A stretch of DNA of 64,000 bases from Acinetobacter tjernbergiae DSM 14971 = CIP 107465 (GCF_000374425.1 NZ_KB894366.1:51417-115416), one strand, 5' to 3'; shown: positions 20,103-30,048, counted from the stretch's first letter. Numbers and translations are program-made. The notes: generated by a model not told the origin, from the sequence alone.

Positions 20103-20122
20103 TCCACACTTTTTCCACACTT
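20103..20122. promoter_or_regulatory. Direct repeat, probable AdeR-binding site
   Basis: TCCACACTT occurs at 20103-20111 and again at 20114-20122, an 11-bp period. On the minus strand this reads AAGTGTGGA twice. It lies in the adeR/adeA intergenic region and resembles the direct repeat reported as the AdeR-binding site in A. baumannii, recalled from memory as a GTGTGGAG-like repeat. Confidence 0.75.
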
Positions 20123-20189
20123 CCCCGATGATCGTTACACAAAGTCTGAAAATAATAGCAGCATCAAAAATTCCATAGGTTTGGACTGT

Positions 20190-21359
20190 ATGCCAAAGCA
20201 TCTTTTACTTCCATTATTTTTATCTATCGGACTGATACTACAAGGGTGTGGCTCAGAGCAAGCTGCTCCTGCAAAAGTTGCTCCTGCAAAAGTAAGCATA
20301 CTCAATCTTCAGCCACAATCGATTAACTTTAGCGAAAACCTGCCTGCACGTGTGCAAGCATTTCGCACAGCTGAAATTCGCCCGCAAGTTGGTGGCATTA
20401 TTGAAAAAGTTCTGTTTACTCAAGGCAGTGAAGTTAAAGCAGGACAAGCTTTATATAAAATTAACTCAGAAACCTTTCAAGCGGATGTGAATAGTAATCA
20501 AGCTTCACTCAATAAAGCAGAAGCGGAGGTTGCACGTTTAAAAGTTCAATTAGAACGTTATGAACAATTGCTGCCTAGTAATGCGATCAGTAAACAAGAG
20601 GTCAGTAATGCACAAGCAGCATATCGTCAAGCCTTAGCCGATGTTGCACAAATGAAAGCCTTATTGACGCGTCAAAATCTCAATCTGCAATATGCCACTG
20701 TACGCGCACCGATTTCAGGTCGTATCGGGCAATCGTTCGTGACAGAAGGTGCATTAGTGAGTCAAGGCGATACGAACACCATGGCGACTGTACAACAGAT
20801 CGACAAAGTCTATGTCGATGTAAAGCAATCTATTAGTGAATATGAACGTTTACAAGCTGCACTACAAAGCGGTGAATTATCGGCAAATAATGAAAAAACC
20901 GTTCGGATTTCCAACAGCCACGGACAGCCTTATAAAGTCAGTGCGAAGATGCTATTTGAAGATATTAATGTCGATCCCGAAACAGGCGATGTCACCATTC
21001 GAATTGAAGTGCAAAACCCTGAACGAAAACTCCTTCCGGGGATGTATGTCCGCGTCAATATCGACCGTGCTTCAGTGCCTCAAGCTTTACTCGTCCCTGC
21101 CCAAGCGATTCAACGCAATATCAATGGTGAACCACAAGTCTATGTCATCAATGCTAAAGGGGCGGCAGATATTCGCCCAATCGAACTCGGTCAGCAATAT
21201 GAACAGTTTTATATTGTCAGTAAGGGTCTAAAAGCGGGCGACAAGGTCGTAGTTGAAGGCGTTGAACGTATCCAACCGAATCAAAAACTAGAACTCGCCA
21301 CGTGGAAAGCACCTGCATCGAGCAATAGCACGTTGCCCGCAACACAAGGAGCTCAATGA
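20190..21359 (+). CDS. adeA: AdeA, RND efflux periplasmic adaptor
   Basis: Membrane-fusion protein joining AdeB to the outer-membrane channel. Start set at ATG 20190 (MPKHLLLPLF), matching the start of known AdeA; an in-frame TTG lies 9 nt upstream. A lipoprotein signal ends LILQG-C. Next come the first half of the lipoyl/barrel-sandwich domain (AEIRPQVGGIIEKVL), a coiled-coil hairpin at about 95-155 rich in Ala, Gln and Leu, the second lipoyl half (YATVRAPISGRIGQS) and a beta-barrel domain (DPETGDVTIRIEVQNPERKLLPGMYVRV). It is 389 residues, usual for the family. The stop overlaps the adeB start region. Confidence 0.96.
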   Translation: MPKHLLLPLFLSIGLILQGCGSEQAAPAKVAPAKVSILNLQPQSINFSENLPARVQAFRTAEIRPQVGGIIEKVLFTQGSEVKAGQALYKINSETFQADVNSNQASLNKAEAEVARLKVQLERYEQLLPSNAISKQEVSNAQAAYRQALADVAQMKALLTRQNLNLQYATVRAPISGRIGQSFVTEGALVSQGDTNTMATVQQIDKVYVDVKQSISEYERLQAALQSGELSANNEKTVRISNSHGQPYKVSAKMLFEDINVDPETGDVTIRIEVQNPERKLLPGMYVRVNIDRASVPQALLVPAQAIQRNINGEPQVYVINAKGAADIRPIELGQQYEQFYIVSKGLKAGDKVVVEGVERIQPNQKLELATWKAPASSNSTLPATQGAQ

Positions 21360-24300
21360 TGATGTCACAATTTTTCATTCGCCGCCCTGTGTTTGCATGG
21401 GTGATTGCGATTTTCATTATTCTGTTCGGCTTACTCAGTATTCCCAAACTGCCGATTGCCCGCTTTCCAAGTGTTGCGCCGCCTCAAGTTAATATTAGTG
21501 CGACTTATCCCGGTGCAACGGCAAAAACCATCAATGACAGCGTGGTCACCTTGATTGAACGCGAGTTATCGGGTGTAAAAAACTTACTCTATTACAGTTC
21601 AACCACAGATACTTCAGGTACGGCGACAATCTCGGCGACTTTTAAACCGGGTACAGATGTTGAAATGGCACAGGTCGATGTGCAAAACAAAATCAAAGCA
21701 GTTGAAGCACGTTTGCCCCAAGTTGTACGTCAACAAGGCTTACAGGTCGAAGCATCATCTTCAGGCTTTTTGATGTTAGTCGGGATCAATTCACCCAATG
21801 GTCAATATTCTGAAGTCGATCTCAGTGATTATCTTGTCCGCAATGTGGTGGAAGAACTGAAACGAGTTGAAGGTGTCGGTAAAGTTCAATCCTTCGGTGC
21901 AGAAAAAGCCATGCGAATTTGGGTCGACCCCAATAAACTGGTGTCTTATGGCCTGTCAATTAGTGATGTAAATACCGCAATTCGTGAGAATAATGTTGAA
22001 ATTGCACCCGGTCGTCTTGGAGATATGCCTGCTGAAAAAGGTCAATTGATCACTGTACCCCTGTCTGCTCAAGGACAATTGGGCAATGTTGAACAATTTA
22101 GAAATATCAGCTTAAAAAGTAAAACCAATGGCAGTGTGATCAAACTGTCTGATGTTGCAAATATTGAAATCGGCTCACAAGCCTACAACTTTGCCATTTT
22201 GGAAGATGGTAAACCTGCCACAGCTGCTGCAATACAACTCAGTCCAGGCGCGAATGCCGTGAAAACGGCGGAGGGCGTTAAAGCCAAGATCGAAGAATTA
22301 AAGCTCAATTTACCCGAAGGGATGCAAATCAGTGTTCCTTATGACACTGCACCTTTTGTTAAAATTTCGATTGAAAAAGTGATTCATACCTTACTCGAAG
22401 CCATGATTTTGGTTTTCATTGTGATGTATTTATTCTTACATAATGTCCGTTATACCCTAATTCCTGCAATTGTCGCACCGATTGCATTGCTAGGTACTTT
22501 TGCGGTCATGCTATTGGCAGGCTTTTCCATTAACGTGCTGACTATGTTTGGTATGGTGCTGGCCATCGGGATCATTGTCGATGATGCGATCGTAGTCGTC
22601 GAAAATGTTGAACGAATCATGGCGACAGAAGGTTTGTCTCCTAAAGAAGCGACCTCTAAAGCTATGAAAGAGATTACCAGTCCAATTATCGGGATTACAC
22701 TGGTACTGGCTGCGGTGTTTTTACCGATGGCCTTTGCTAGTGGTTCAGTCGGTATTATCTATCAACAATTTACCCTGACCATGTCGGTGTCGATTTTATT
22801 CTCAGCCCTGCTCGCCCTGATTTTAACCCCTGCACTATGTGCCACCATTCTGAAACCGATTGATGCTCATCATCAAAAGAAAGGCTTTTTTGCATGGTTT
22901 GATCGTAGCTTTGACAAAGTCACCAAAAAATATGAATTAATACTACTTAAAGTCATCAAACATAGCATTCCGATGATGGTGATCTTTGTGGTGATTACAG
23001 GCATTACCTTTGCAGGCATGAAGTATTGGGCAACGGCGTTTATGCCAGAAGAAGATCAAGGCTGGTTTCTGACCTCCTTCCAACTCCCTTCTGATGCAAC
23101 GACCGAACGCACCCGAAATGTAGTGAATGAGTTTGAAGAAAGCTTAAAAGGCAATCCAAATGTGAAAAGTAACACTACTATTCTGGGTTGGGGTTTTAGT
23201 GGTTCGGGACAAAACGTGGCGGTCGCATTTACGACGCTTGCAGATTTTAAAGACCGCACATCGACAGCAACCGAAATGACCAATGCCGTCAATGCAACTA
23301 TGGCGAACAGTAAAGAAGGTGCAACCATGGCGGTACTTCCGCCTGCCATTGATGAATTGGGCACTTTTTCTGGTTTCAGTTTACGTTTACAAGACCGTGC
23401 CAACTTGGGTATGCCTGCACTATTGGCTGCTCAAGATCAGTTAATGGCGATGGCCACCAAAAATAAAAAATTCTATATGGTATATAATGAGGGACTGCCT
23501 CAAGGCGACAGTATTTCTCTGAAAATTGATCGTGAAAAACTTAATGTTTTAGGGGTGAAGTTCTCTGATGTCTCTGACATCATCTCGACCTCAATGGGAT
23601 CTATGTATATCAACGACTTTCCGAATCAGGGTCGTATGCAACAAGTGATTGTTCAGGTTGATGCCAAATCACGGATGCAATTAAAAGACATTTTAAATCT
23701 CAAAGTAGCGGGTTCAAGCGGACAACTGGTTTCTCTTTCTGAAGTGGTCACCCCACAATGGAGCAAAGCACCACAACAATATAATCGCTATAACGGTCGT
23801 CCATCCTTGAGTATTGCAGGGATTCCAAACTTCGATACTTCATCAGGCGATGCCATGCTTGAAATGGAGCAGTTGATTGCCAAATTACCAAAAGGCATTG
23901 GTTATGAATGGACAGGAATTTCCCTACAAGAAAAACAGTCTGAATCACAAATGGCATTCTTACTCGGTTTATCAATGTTGGTGGTTTTCCTCGTATTGGC
24001 TGCACTTTATGAAAGTTGGGCGATTCCACTGTCAGTGATGCTCGTTGTGCCATTAGGTATTTTCGGTGCGATTGTGGCGATTATGTCCAGAGGCATAATG
24101 AACGATGTATTCTTTAAAATTGGACTGATTACCATCATCGGCTTATCCGCTAAGAATGCGATTCTGATTGTCGAATTTGCCAAGATGTTGAAAGAAGAAG
24201 GTATGAGCTTAATTGAAGCCACTGTTGCTGCTGCCAAACTCCGGTTACGCCCGATTCTAATGACTTCCCTTGCCTTTACCTGTGGTGTGATTCCATTGGT

Positions 24301-24469
24301 GGTTGCTTCTGGTGCAAGTTCAGAAACCCAACATGTCTTAGGCACAGGTGTATTTGGCGGTATGATTTCCGCCACCATTCTGGCGATTTTCTTTGTACCT
24401 GTCTTCTTTATCTTTGTTTTGGGTGCAGTTGAAAAGCTGTTTTCTTCTAAACAAAAAAATTCATCTTAA
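21359..24469 (+). CDS. adeB: AdeB, RND multidrug efflux transporter
   Basis: Inner-membrane proton-driven pump of the AdeABC tripartite system, which in A. baumannii exports aminoglycosides, tigecycline, fluoroquinolones and other drugs. It is 1036 residues. Three consecutive ATGs occur (21356, 21359, 21362); 21359 has GGAG 7 nt upstream and matches known AdeB (MMSQFFIRRPVFAW). The HAE1-RND pattern is clear: TM1, a large periplasmic loop, the TM4 proton-relay motif GIIVDDAIVVVENV with paired Asp, a second periplasmic loop, and the C-terminal TM bundle with IGLSAKNAILIVEFA. Similarity to A. baumannii AdeB is very high over the full length, clearly more than to AdeJ, and the C-terminus (LFSSKQKNSS) is AdeB-like. 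Confidence 0.97.
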   Translation: MMSQFFIRRPVFAWVIAIFIILFGLLSIPKLPIARFPSVAPPQVNISATYPGATAKTINDSVVTLIERELSGVKNLLYYSSTTDTSGTATISATFKPGTDVEMAQVDVQNKIKAVEARLPQVVRQQGLQVEASSSGFLMLVGINSPNGQYSEVDLSDYLVRNVVEELKRVEGVGKVQSFGAEKAMRIWVDPNKLVSYGLSISDVNTAIRENNVEIAPGRLGDMPAEKGQLITVPLSAQGQLGNVEQFRNISLKSKTNGSVIKLSDVANIEIGSQAYNFAILEDGKPATAAAIQLSPGANAVKTAEGVKAKIEELKLNLPEGMQISVPYDTAPFVKISIEKVIHTLLEAMILVFIVMYLFLHNVRYTLIPAIVAPIALLGTFAVMLLAGFSINVLTMFGMVLAIGIIVDDAIVVVENVERIMATEGLSPKEATSKAMKEITSPIIGITLVLAAVFLPMAFASGSVGIIYQQFTLTMSVSILFSALLALILTPALCATILKPIDAHHQKKGFFAWFDRSFDKVTKKYELILLKVIKHSIPMMVIFVVITGITFAGMKYWATAFMPEEDQGWFLTSFQLPSDATTERTRNVVNEFEESLKGNPNVKSNTTILGWGFSGSGQNVAVAFTTLADFKDRTSTATEMTNAVNATMANSKEGATMAVLPPAIDELGTFSGFSLRLQDRANLGMPALLAAQDQLMAMATKNKKFYMVYNEGLPQGDSISLKIDREKLNVLGVKFSDVSDIISTSMGSMYINDFPNQGRMQQVIVQVDAKSRMQLKDILNLKVAGSSGQLVSLSEVVTPQWSKAPQQYNRYNGRPSLSIAGIPNFDTSSGDAMLEMEQLIAKLPKGIGYEWTGISLQEKQSESQMAFLLGLSMLVVFLVLAALYESWAIPLSVMLVVPLGIFGAIVAIMSRGIMNDVFFKIGLITIIGLSAKNAILIVEFAKMLKEEGMSLIEATVAAAKLRLRPILMTSLAFTCGVIPLVVASGASSETQHVLGTGVFGGMISATILAIFFVPVFFIFVLGAVEKLFSSKQKNSS

Positions 24470-24481
24470 ATGACATTGAGC

Positions 24482-24505
24482 AGAGGGAATCAACTGATTT
24501 CCTCT
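24482..24505 (+). other. Stem-loop between adeB and adeC
   Basis: An imperfect 11-bp inverted repeat, AGAGGGAATCA / TGATTTCCTCT (24482-24492 with 24495-24505), lies 12 bp after adeB and 43 bp before adeC. Pyrimidine-rich sequence follows, but no uniform T-run. It may act as a partial terminator or an mRNA 3'-end stabiliser that sets adeC below adeAB. Confidence 0.5.
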
Positions 24506-24548
24506 GACTCCTCCTCTGTATTTATCCTTATATTATTTGGAGAAGACC

Positions 24549-25952
24549 ATGTCTAAAGTGACTGTCTTATCTCGTGGGCTACTCATCTCTACGCTTTCAA
24601 TGACGATGATGGCATGTATGAATATGCAAGCACCACAGCCGATGATCAAGTCAGATATTCCACAGAATTTTGCACAGACAAACACAGGAATTTCGATTGC
24701 ACATCAGGGCTATAAACAATTCTTTGTCGATACTCAATTATTACAAGTGATTGAGATCAGTTTAAATAACAATCGTGATTTACGTACAGCCACCTTGAAT
24801 ATTCAACGCGCACAACAGCAATATCAGATCAGTAAAAATGCTCAGTTACCTAGCATTGGTGCGAATGGCAGTGCTGTTCGACAAGCCAATCCATCTGTCA
24901 ACCCAAACAATCCTTATTCGACCTTTCAAGTGGGTCTTGGTGTGACAGCCTATGAACTGGATTTTTGGGGACGTGTCAAAAGCTTAAAAGATGTGGCGTT
25001 GAATAATTACTTTGCCACGCAAAGCGCACAAGAAGCCATGCAGATCAGTTTAGTCAGCCAAGTTTCGCAAGCATGGTTGGATTATGCCTTTGCTCAGGAA
25101 AATCTTGAGTTCGCTCAACAAACCTTAAAGACACAACTTGATGCATACAATCTGAACAAAAAACGTTTTGATGTGGGTATTGATAGTGAAATTCCCTTAG
25201 GTCAGGCACAGATTTCCGTAGAAACGGCACGAAATGATGTCGCAGCTTATAAAACCCAAATGTCGCAAGCGCAGAATTTACTGAATCTGTTAGCTGGACA
25301 AAATATTCCACAGCAACTGCTACCCAATCATATGATTAAGAACATTAGCTCTGAGACCAGCTTTGCGACAGGTTTAAGTAGTGATTTACTTAATCATCGT
25401 CCCGATCTCAAAGCGGCTGAATACCAACTTAAAGCAGCAGGCGCAAATATTGGCGCAGCAAAAGCACGTATGTATCCAAACATTAGCCTGACAGGTTCTA
25501 CAGGTTATGCCTCAACTGAACTAAAAGATTTATTTAAATCTGGTGGCTTTTCTTGGTCAGTTGGCCCAAGTATTGATCTACCTATTTTCGATTGGGGGAC
25601 GCGTAAAGCCAACATTAAGATTGCTGAAACTGAACAACAGATTGCACTGGCAGATTATGAAAAAGCCATTCAATCCGCCTTCCGTGAAGTCAATGATGCT
25701 TTGGCTACGCATGCCCATATTGAAGATCGTTTAAATGCGCAACGCCGTTTGGTTTCTGCGACCGATACCACTTATAAATTATCCACGGCTCGCTTTATAA
25801 CTGGCATAGAAAGTTATTTAACCGTATTGGATGCACAACGTTCTGCTTATGCTGCTCAGCAAAGCTTACTGATGCTCGAACACACTAAATTGAATAATCA
25901 AATCGAATTATATAAAGCTTTAGGCGGTGGATTATCTAAACCGATCTCTTAG
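24549..25952 (+). CDS. adeC: AdeC, outer-membrane efflux channel lipoprotein
   Basis: Outer-membrane factor of the AdeABC pump, NodT/OprM type. ATG 24549 is preceded by GGAG/AGAAG. The lipoprotein signal has its acylated Cys in the segment TMMAC. Two OEP repeats are visible with the usual Ala/Gln-rich helices, TAYELDFWGRVKSL in the first half and GPSIDLPIFDWGTRKANI in the second. Length is 467 residues. Many A. baumannii isolates have adeAB without adeC, so a complete operon here is worth noting. The 230 bp after the stop hold no further gene. Confidence 0.92.
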   Translation: MSKVTVLSRGLLISTLSMTMMACMNMQAPQPMIKSDIPQNFAQTNTGISIAHQGYKQFFVDTQLLQVIEISLNNNRDLRTATLNIQRAQQQYQISKNAQLPSIGANGSAVRQANPSVNPNNPYSTFQVGLGVTAYELDFWGRVKSLKDVALNNYFATQSAQEAMQISLVSQVSQAWLDYAFAQENLEFAQQTLKTQLDAYNLNKKRFDVGIDSEIPLGQAQISVETARNDVAAYKTQMSQAQNLLNLLAGQNIPQQLLPNHMIKNISSETSFATGLSSDLLNHRPDLKAAEYQLKAAGANIGAAKARMYPNISLTGSTGYASTELKDLFKSGGFSWSVGPSIDLPIFDWGTRKANIKIAETEQQIALADYEKAIQSAFREVNDALATHAHIEDRLNAQRRLVSATDTTYKLSTARFITGIESYLTVLDAQRSAYAAQQSLLMLEHTKLNNQIELYKALGGGLSKPIS

Positions 25953-26181
25953 CTTTTAACTTATTTTAGAACTCGGTTTTTAGTTGAAGTCACTTGCTTG
26001 CGCTTTACCTGAAATGCAAACATTGCTTTAACTAGAAATCGGTATCCAATTTTTAAGTATTGAAACTTAAAAAGTAAAGTCTATAGATTAGTCGCCTAAG
26101 TCTCAGATTAGGGCTGACTTATTTAAGCACCAACATTTATAGTATTAAACTTTCAATGAGAAAATAACAGTTGATCTATCT

Positions 26182-26577
26182 ATGTTCACACTCTCGATTA
26201 CCCCAAGATTTTACGAAACTGATGCCTTTGGGCATATCAACAATACTGTAATCACAGGCTGGTTTGAGACTGCACGTGAGCCTATTTTCCGTATCTTTAA
26301 TCCAAATATGGAAATTAAAAATCTCCCTTTAATTCTCGCTCGCGTTGAAGTCGACTTTGTTGCCCAAATCTATTACGGTGCAACGATTGAAATCAAAACA
26401 TGGATTGAACGCATTGGAAATTCATCATTTGTTGTTGCACATGAAGCTTGGCAAAATGACCACTGTGTTGCGCGTGGCAAAGCGGTTCAAGTATATTTCG
26501 ATTTCAGCACACAAAAATCAAGCTCGATTCCAGATCAATTCCGCGTACAGTTACAGCAGTACTTGGTTGCTCAATAA
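26182..26577 (+). CDS. Acyl-CoA thioesterase, 4HBT hot-dog family
   Basis: A 131-residue single hot-dog domain. The motif YETDAFGHINNTVITGWFE near residues 11-29 carries the family's catalytic Asp and the His-Ile-Asn-Asn turn of the YbgC/FcbC-type thioesterases, which hydrolyse acyl-CoA thioesters in the cytoplasm. The central helix is followed by strands (ARVEVDFVAQIYYGATIEI) as expected. It stands alone between adeC and the convergent fdhD, with a hairpin after the stop. No particular substrate is suggested by the context. Confidence 0.85.
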   Translation: MFTLSITPRFYETDAFGHINNTVITGWFETAREPIFRIFNPNMEIKNLPLILARVEVDFVAQIYYGATIEIKTWIERIGNSSFVVAHEAWQNDHCVARGKAVQVYFDFSTQKSSSIPDQFRVQLQQYLVAQ

Positions 26578-26589
26578 GCTCAATATTCT

Positions 26590-26624
26590 AGCAACCGCAA
26601 ATGACGTCTTTATTTGCAGTTGCT
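26590..26624 (+). terminator. Terminator-like hairpin after the thioesterase gene
   Basis: A 13-bp inverted repeat with one mismatch (26590-26602 with 26612-26624; AGCAACCGCAAAT / ATTTGCAGTTGCT), 12 bp after the stop codon. The downstream T-tract is weak (TAGATTTA), so its strength is uncertain. Confidence 0.55.
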
Positions 26625-26803
26625 TAGATTTACTCAGTCAAATTTTCGAGAGAATTAGAGGTTAGCCAAAGCATAAATGACCTAAAACGACGATACTAAA
26701 ATCAAGTTATTGATCTATCTTTTTATTTTCTTTGCTGAGGAATATATTTTCGAGCATGTCTTTGGTAATGGCGTGCAAATAACCAAATCATAAATTTTTA
26801 CGA

Positions 26804-27592
26804 TTATTCTGTATATAAAACAAAGCTATCACCACGACAAAAGCTGGCTAAGGTTAAATTTAATTGCTTTGCCATTTCAATCGCCATAGTGGTCGGCGCA
26901 GAGATCGTTGCCAGTAGACCAATATTGTATTGCGCACATTTACGAATCAGTTCATAACTTGCTCGACTGGTCATCACCACAAAACCATCAGCAACATTCA
27001 ATTTTTGTTCAGCCAAATAGCCCAATAATTTATCCAAGGCATTATGACGTCCAACATCCTCAAACAAAGCCACGATTTTCCCTTTCACCACCCATGCCGC
27101 AGCATGCGCACCACCTGTTAACTCACTGATTTTTTGCCTAACTTTGAGTTGGGCAATCGCATTCGGAATTTGATTTAGCCAGATCGAAGAGACGGTTGTA
27201 TTTACGACAGGTAAATTCGCATAGAGTTGTTTTAGGCTTTCAACTCCACATAAACCACAGCCTGTTCGCCCAACCATTATTCGCCGATGCTCTTTTAACG
27301 CCATAAATGCACGAGATGAGACCGTCATATCCACTTGAATACCGAGTTCAGTTTGACTAATGTCTAGCGAATACAATTCATTTAAGCTATGTAAAATCCC
27401 CTCAGACAGACTAAAACCTTTGGCAAATACTTCGAGATCTGAAGGCGTTGCCATCATAACTGCATGTGAAATCCCATTATAAATCAGTGCAACAGGATAT
27501 TCCTGCACAATATAGTCCATCTCATTTTCTGAAATATCCCGATGGAAACGATGCACTTGCACCGTTTCATAGCCTCGAATTTTTGTATCCAC
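26804..27592 (-). CDS. fdhD: FdhD, formate dehydrogenase sulfurtransferase
   Basis: FdhD passes sulfur from the IscS desulfurase to the molybdenum cofactor, which formate dehydrogenases need for activity. It is 262 residues with the hallmark Cys-Gly-Leu-Cys motif (Cys112, Cys115 in GRTGCGLCG), the DVGRHNALDK segment and SRASYELIRKC near the C-terminus. It begins 47 bp after the stop of the molybdopterin oxidoreductase on the same strand, so the two form one operon and the oxidoreductase is its likely client. Confidence 0.93.
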   Translation of the reverse strand: MDTKIRGYETVQVHRFHRDISENEMDYIVQEYPVALIYNGISHAVMMATPSDLEVFAKGFSLSEGILHSLNELYSLDISQTELGIQVDMTVSSRAFMALKEHRRIMVGRTGCGLCGVESLKQLYANLPVVNTTVSSIWLNQIPNAIAQLKVRQKISELTGGAHAAAWVVKGKIVALFEDVGRHNALDKLLGYLAEQKLNVADGFVVMTSRASYELIRKCAQYNIGLLATISAPTTMAIEMAKQLNLTLASFCRGDSFVLYTE

Positions 27593-27639
27593 ACTTTACC
27601 TCGTTCACATTGCCTAATCGAAAATTGAATTTCGAAAGG

Positions 27640-30048
27640 CTATGTACTACTCACCCTTTCATTGGCATGTTCAGGATCGACTGCAACCGCAAGATTAAAA
27701 TGTTCAGGTGCTTGCCCTGCATGCAGAATCACAGGAACACTTTTTGATGCTGGGATTTTGGCATATTTGTCATGACTACCTAAGGCAACCAATGGATTGG
27801 TTTCAGGATAATAAGCTGCCAAACTGCCTTTCGGAATGTTATAAGGGACAATACGGAAACTGTGTACAACCCGTTTAACCCCATCCGAGAACACACTTTC
27901 AATATCAACCCATTGATCCACTTCAAACCCTGCCTCATCAATATCTGTTTGGTTCATAAACAGGACACGGCGTTGCCCGAATACACCACGGTAGCGATCA
28001 TCTAAACCATATAAAGTGGTGTTGTATTGGTCATGCGAGCGTGTAGTCATCAAGGTATACACCTGCTGCTCAGTATATGCTGCTGCGTATTGATTTTCTT
28101 TATCTTGGTAGACCTCTGCCAACGGTGTAATCAAAAACTGAGCTTTGCCACTTGGCGTATTCCACACATGTTGATTGGCTGGATGCTCTAGATGGAAACC
28201 ACCTGATTGATAAACACGTTGATTAAAATCATGAAATTCATCAAAGACATCAGCAATTGAGTCACGGATACGATCATAGTTTTCGATATACCAATGCCAT
28301 TTCACTTGGCTCTCTGGCAAAGCTGCTGCTGCCATACGAGCGACAATATCAGGTTCGGACAAAATATTGTCTGAAATGGGTGGATTACGCCCTGCTGAAA
28401 GATGAACATTACTCATCGAATCTTCAACTGAAATCGCTTGCGCACCATGCATCTGCATATCAACTTCAGTGCGCCCCAAACAAGGTAGCATCAAAGCATC
28501 TTGACCACAGACCAAATGGCTACGATTCAATTTCGTGGTAATATGTACCGTTAAATCACAACGGCGTAACCCTTCTTGGGTATATGGAGTATCAGGCGTT
28601 GCGACTGCAAAATTTCCTCCTAGACCAATAAAAACTTTTACCTCTCGTTCATACATGGCTTTAATGGTATCGACCACACCAAATCCATGTTTACGTGGTG
28701 ATTTAATCCCAAATACCCGATCAATACTATCCAGTAGTTTATCACTTGGGTGTTCATTAATACCCATAGTTCGGTCGCCTTGTACATTACTATGACCACG
28801 TACTGGACATAGACCTGCACCCGGACGACCAATATGCCCACGTGATAGCATCAAGTTAGCCAACATATGAATATTGGCAGTCCCATGACGATGTTGGGTA
28901 ATGCCCATGCCCCAACAGAAAATTGCCTTTTTGGCATCAAGGAACATTTGCGCAATTGATTCTAAATGTTCGGCTGACAGCCCCGTATATTGATGAATTT
29001 CAGCCCAATCTGTTCGATCAATTTCAGATAACATTTCCTCGAAACCAATCGTATTCATTTCAATGAAGCTACGATCAAAAACGCTTGGTTTTCCTTTCGC
29101 GAGTGCCTTTTTATCCCATTCTGATAAATGCTTTAACACACCGAACAGTAAAGCATAATCCCCACCAATTTTAGGTTGGAAGTAATAACGACTAATTGGC
29201 GTACTACTATTGGTCATCATTTCCAATGCTGCTTGTGGGTCTTGGAAACGCTCTAAGCCACGTTCTTTAATTGGATTTATCGCAACAATATTGCCTCCTC
29301 GTCGAGAGACTTCTCTGAGCGTCGCCAACATACGTGGATGATTGGTCCCTGGATTATGCCCAAAGCTAAAAATGGCATCCGCTTGATCAAAATCCTCTAA
29401 AATAACAGTTCCTTTGCCCAAACCAATCGCATCTTTTAAACCAACACTCGTGGTTTCATGGCACATATTGGAACAATCTGGGAAATTGTTGGTTCCAAAA
29501 CTTCGGACAAAAAGTTGGTAGAGAAACGCCGCCTCATTGCTGGCACGACCTGAGGTATAGAATGCAGCTTGATCTGGATGATCGAGTGCTTGTAAATGTT
29601 TAGCAATCAGTTGAAAGGCTTCATCCCAAGAAATCGGTACATATTTATCTGAAATAGGGTCATATCGCATCGGGTCAGTTAAACGCCCTAAATCTTCTAG
29701 ATAAAAATCACTCTGTTCCGACAACCAGCTCACCGTATGTTGTGCAAAAAATTCAGGTGTTACGGTTTTACTGGTTGCTTCAAATGCCACCGCTTTGGCA
29801 CCATTTTCACAAAAGTTAAAGGCATGTGTATCTTTTTTCTCAGGCCATGCACAGCCTGGGCAGTCAAAACCTGTCGGTTGATTAATATTCAGTAAAGTAA
29901 TTGAACCTTTTTTTAAGATATCTTGGCGCTTGAGATTTCGTGCAACACTCAGTAATGCTCCCCACCCTCCTGCGGGTTGGGTATAAGGCTCGATTCTGGC
30001 ATAACCTGTATTTTCTTGTTTAAATTTGCTTTGCTCTGAATTATCCAT
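27640..30048 (-). CDS. FdhF/YdeP-type molybdopterin oxidoreductase
   Basis: An 802-residue cytoplasmic bis-MGD enzyme of the formate dehydrogenase-alpha-like family (TIGR01701/YdeP type). Seen: an N-terminal Cys cluster (GFDCPGCAWPEKK, with a further Cys in NFCENGAK) resembling the family's iron-sulfur region; FYTSGRASNEAAFL; DCSNMCHETT, where Cys takes the place of the Mo-liganding Cys/Sec; FSFGHNPGTNHPR; and a C-terminal molydop-binding domain (MTTRSHDQYNTTLYG, AAYYPETNPLV). There is no signal peptide, and no small iron-sulfur or cytochrome subunit lies nearby, so the electron acceptor is unknown. fdhD immediately downstream supports a sulfurated Mo cofactor. True formate activity is not assured for this branch, in which E. 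coli YdeP has been linked to acid resistance. Confidence 0.88.
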   Translation of the reverse strand: MDNSEQSKFKQENTGYARIEPYTQPAGGWGALLSVARNLKRQDILKKGSITLLNINQPTGFDCPGCAWPEKKDTHAFNFCENGAKAVAFEATSKTVTPEFFAQHTVSWLSEQSDFYLEDLGRLTDPMRYDPISDKYVPISWDEAFQLIAKHLQALDHPDQAAFYTSGRASNEAAFLYQLFVRSFGTNNFPDCSNMCHETTSVGLKDAIGLGKGTVILEDFDQADAIFSFGHNPGTNHPRMLATLREVSRRGGNIVAINPIKERGLERFQDPQAALEMMTNSSTPISRYYFQPKIGGDYALLFGVLKHLSEWDKKALAKGKPSVFDRSFIEMNTIGFEEMLSEIDRTDWAEIHQYTGLSAEHLESIAQMFLDAKKAIFCWGMGITQHRHGTANIHMLANLMLSRGHIGRPGAGLCPVRGHSNVQGDRTMGINEHPSDKLLDSIDRVFGIKSPRKHGFGVVDTIKAMYEREVKVFIGLGGNFAVATPDTPYTQEGLRRCDLTVHITTKLNRSHLVCGQDALMLPCLGRTEVDMQMHGAQAISVEDSMSNVHLSAGRNPPISDNILSEPDIVARMAAAALPESQVKWHWYIENYDRIRDSIADVFDEFHDFNQRVYQSGGFHLEHPANQHVWNTPSGKAQFLITPLAEVYQDKENQYAAAYTEQQVYTLMTTRSHDQYNTTLYGLDDRYRGVFGQRRVLFMNQTDIDEAGFEVDQWVDIESVFSDGVKRVVHSFRIVPYNIPKGSLAAYYPETNPLVALGSHDKYAKIPASKSVPVILHAGQAPEHFNLAVAVDPEHANERVSST

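Noticed and set aside
20836..21231. 131-codon plus-strand frame inside adeA
   Set aside because: Overlaps the conserved adhesin-like barrel segment of AdeA in another frame; no homology signal.
21359..24469. Assignment of the RND pump as AdeJ (adeIJK)
   Set aside because: The full-length match, start and C-terminus are AdeB-like, and adeRS with its box lies divergent, which is the adeABC arrangement.
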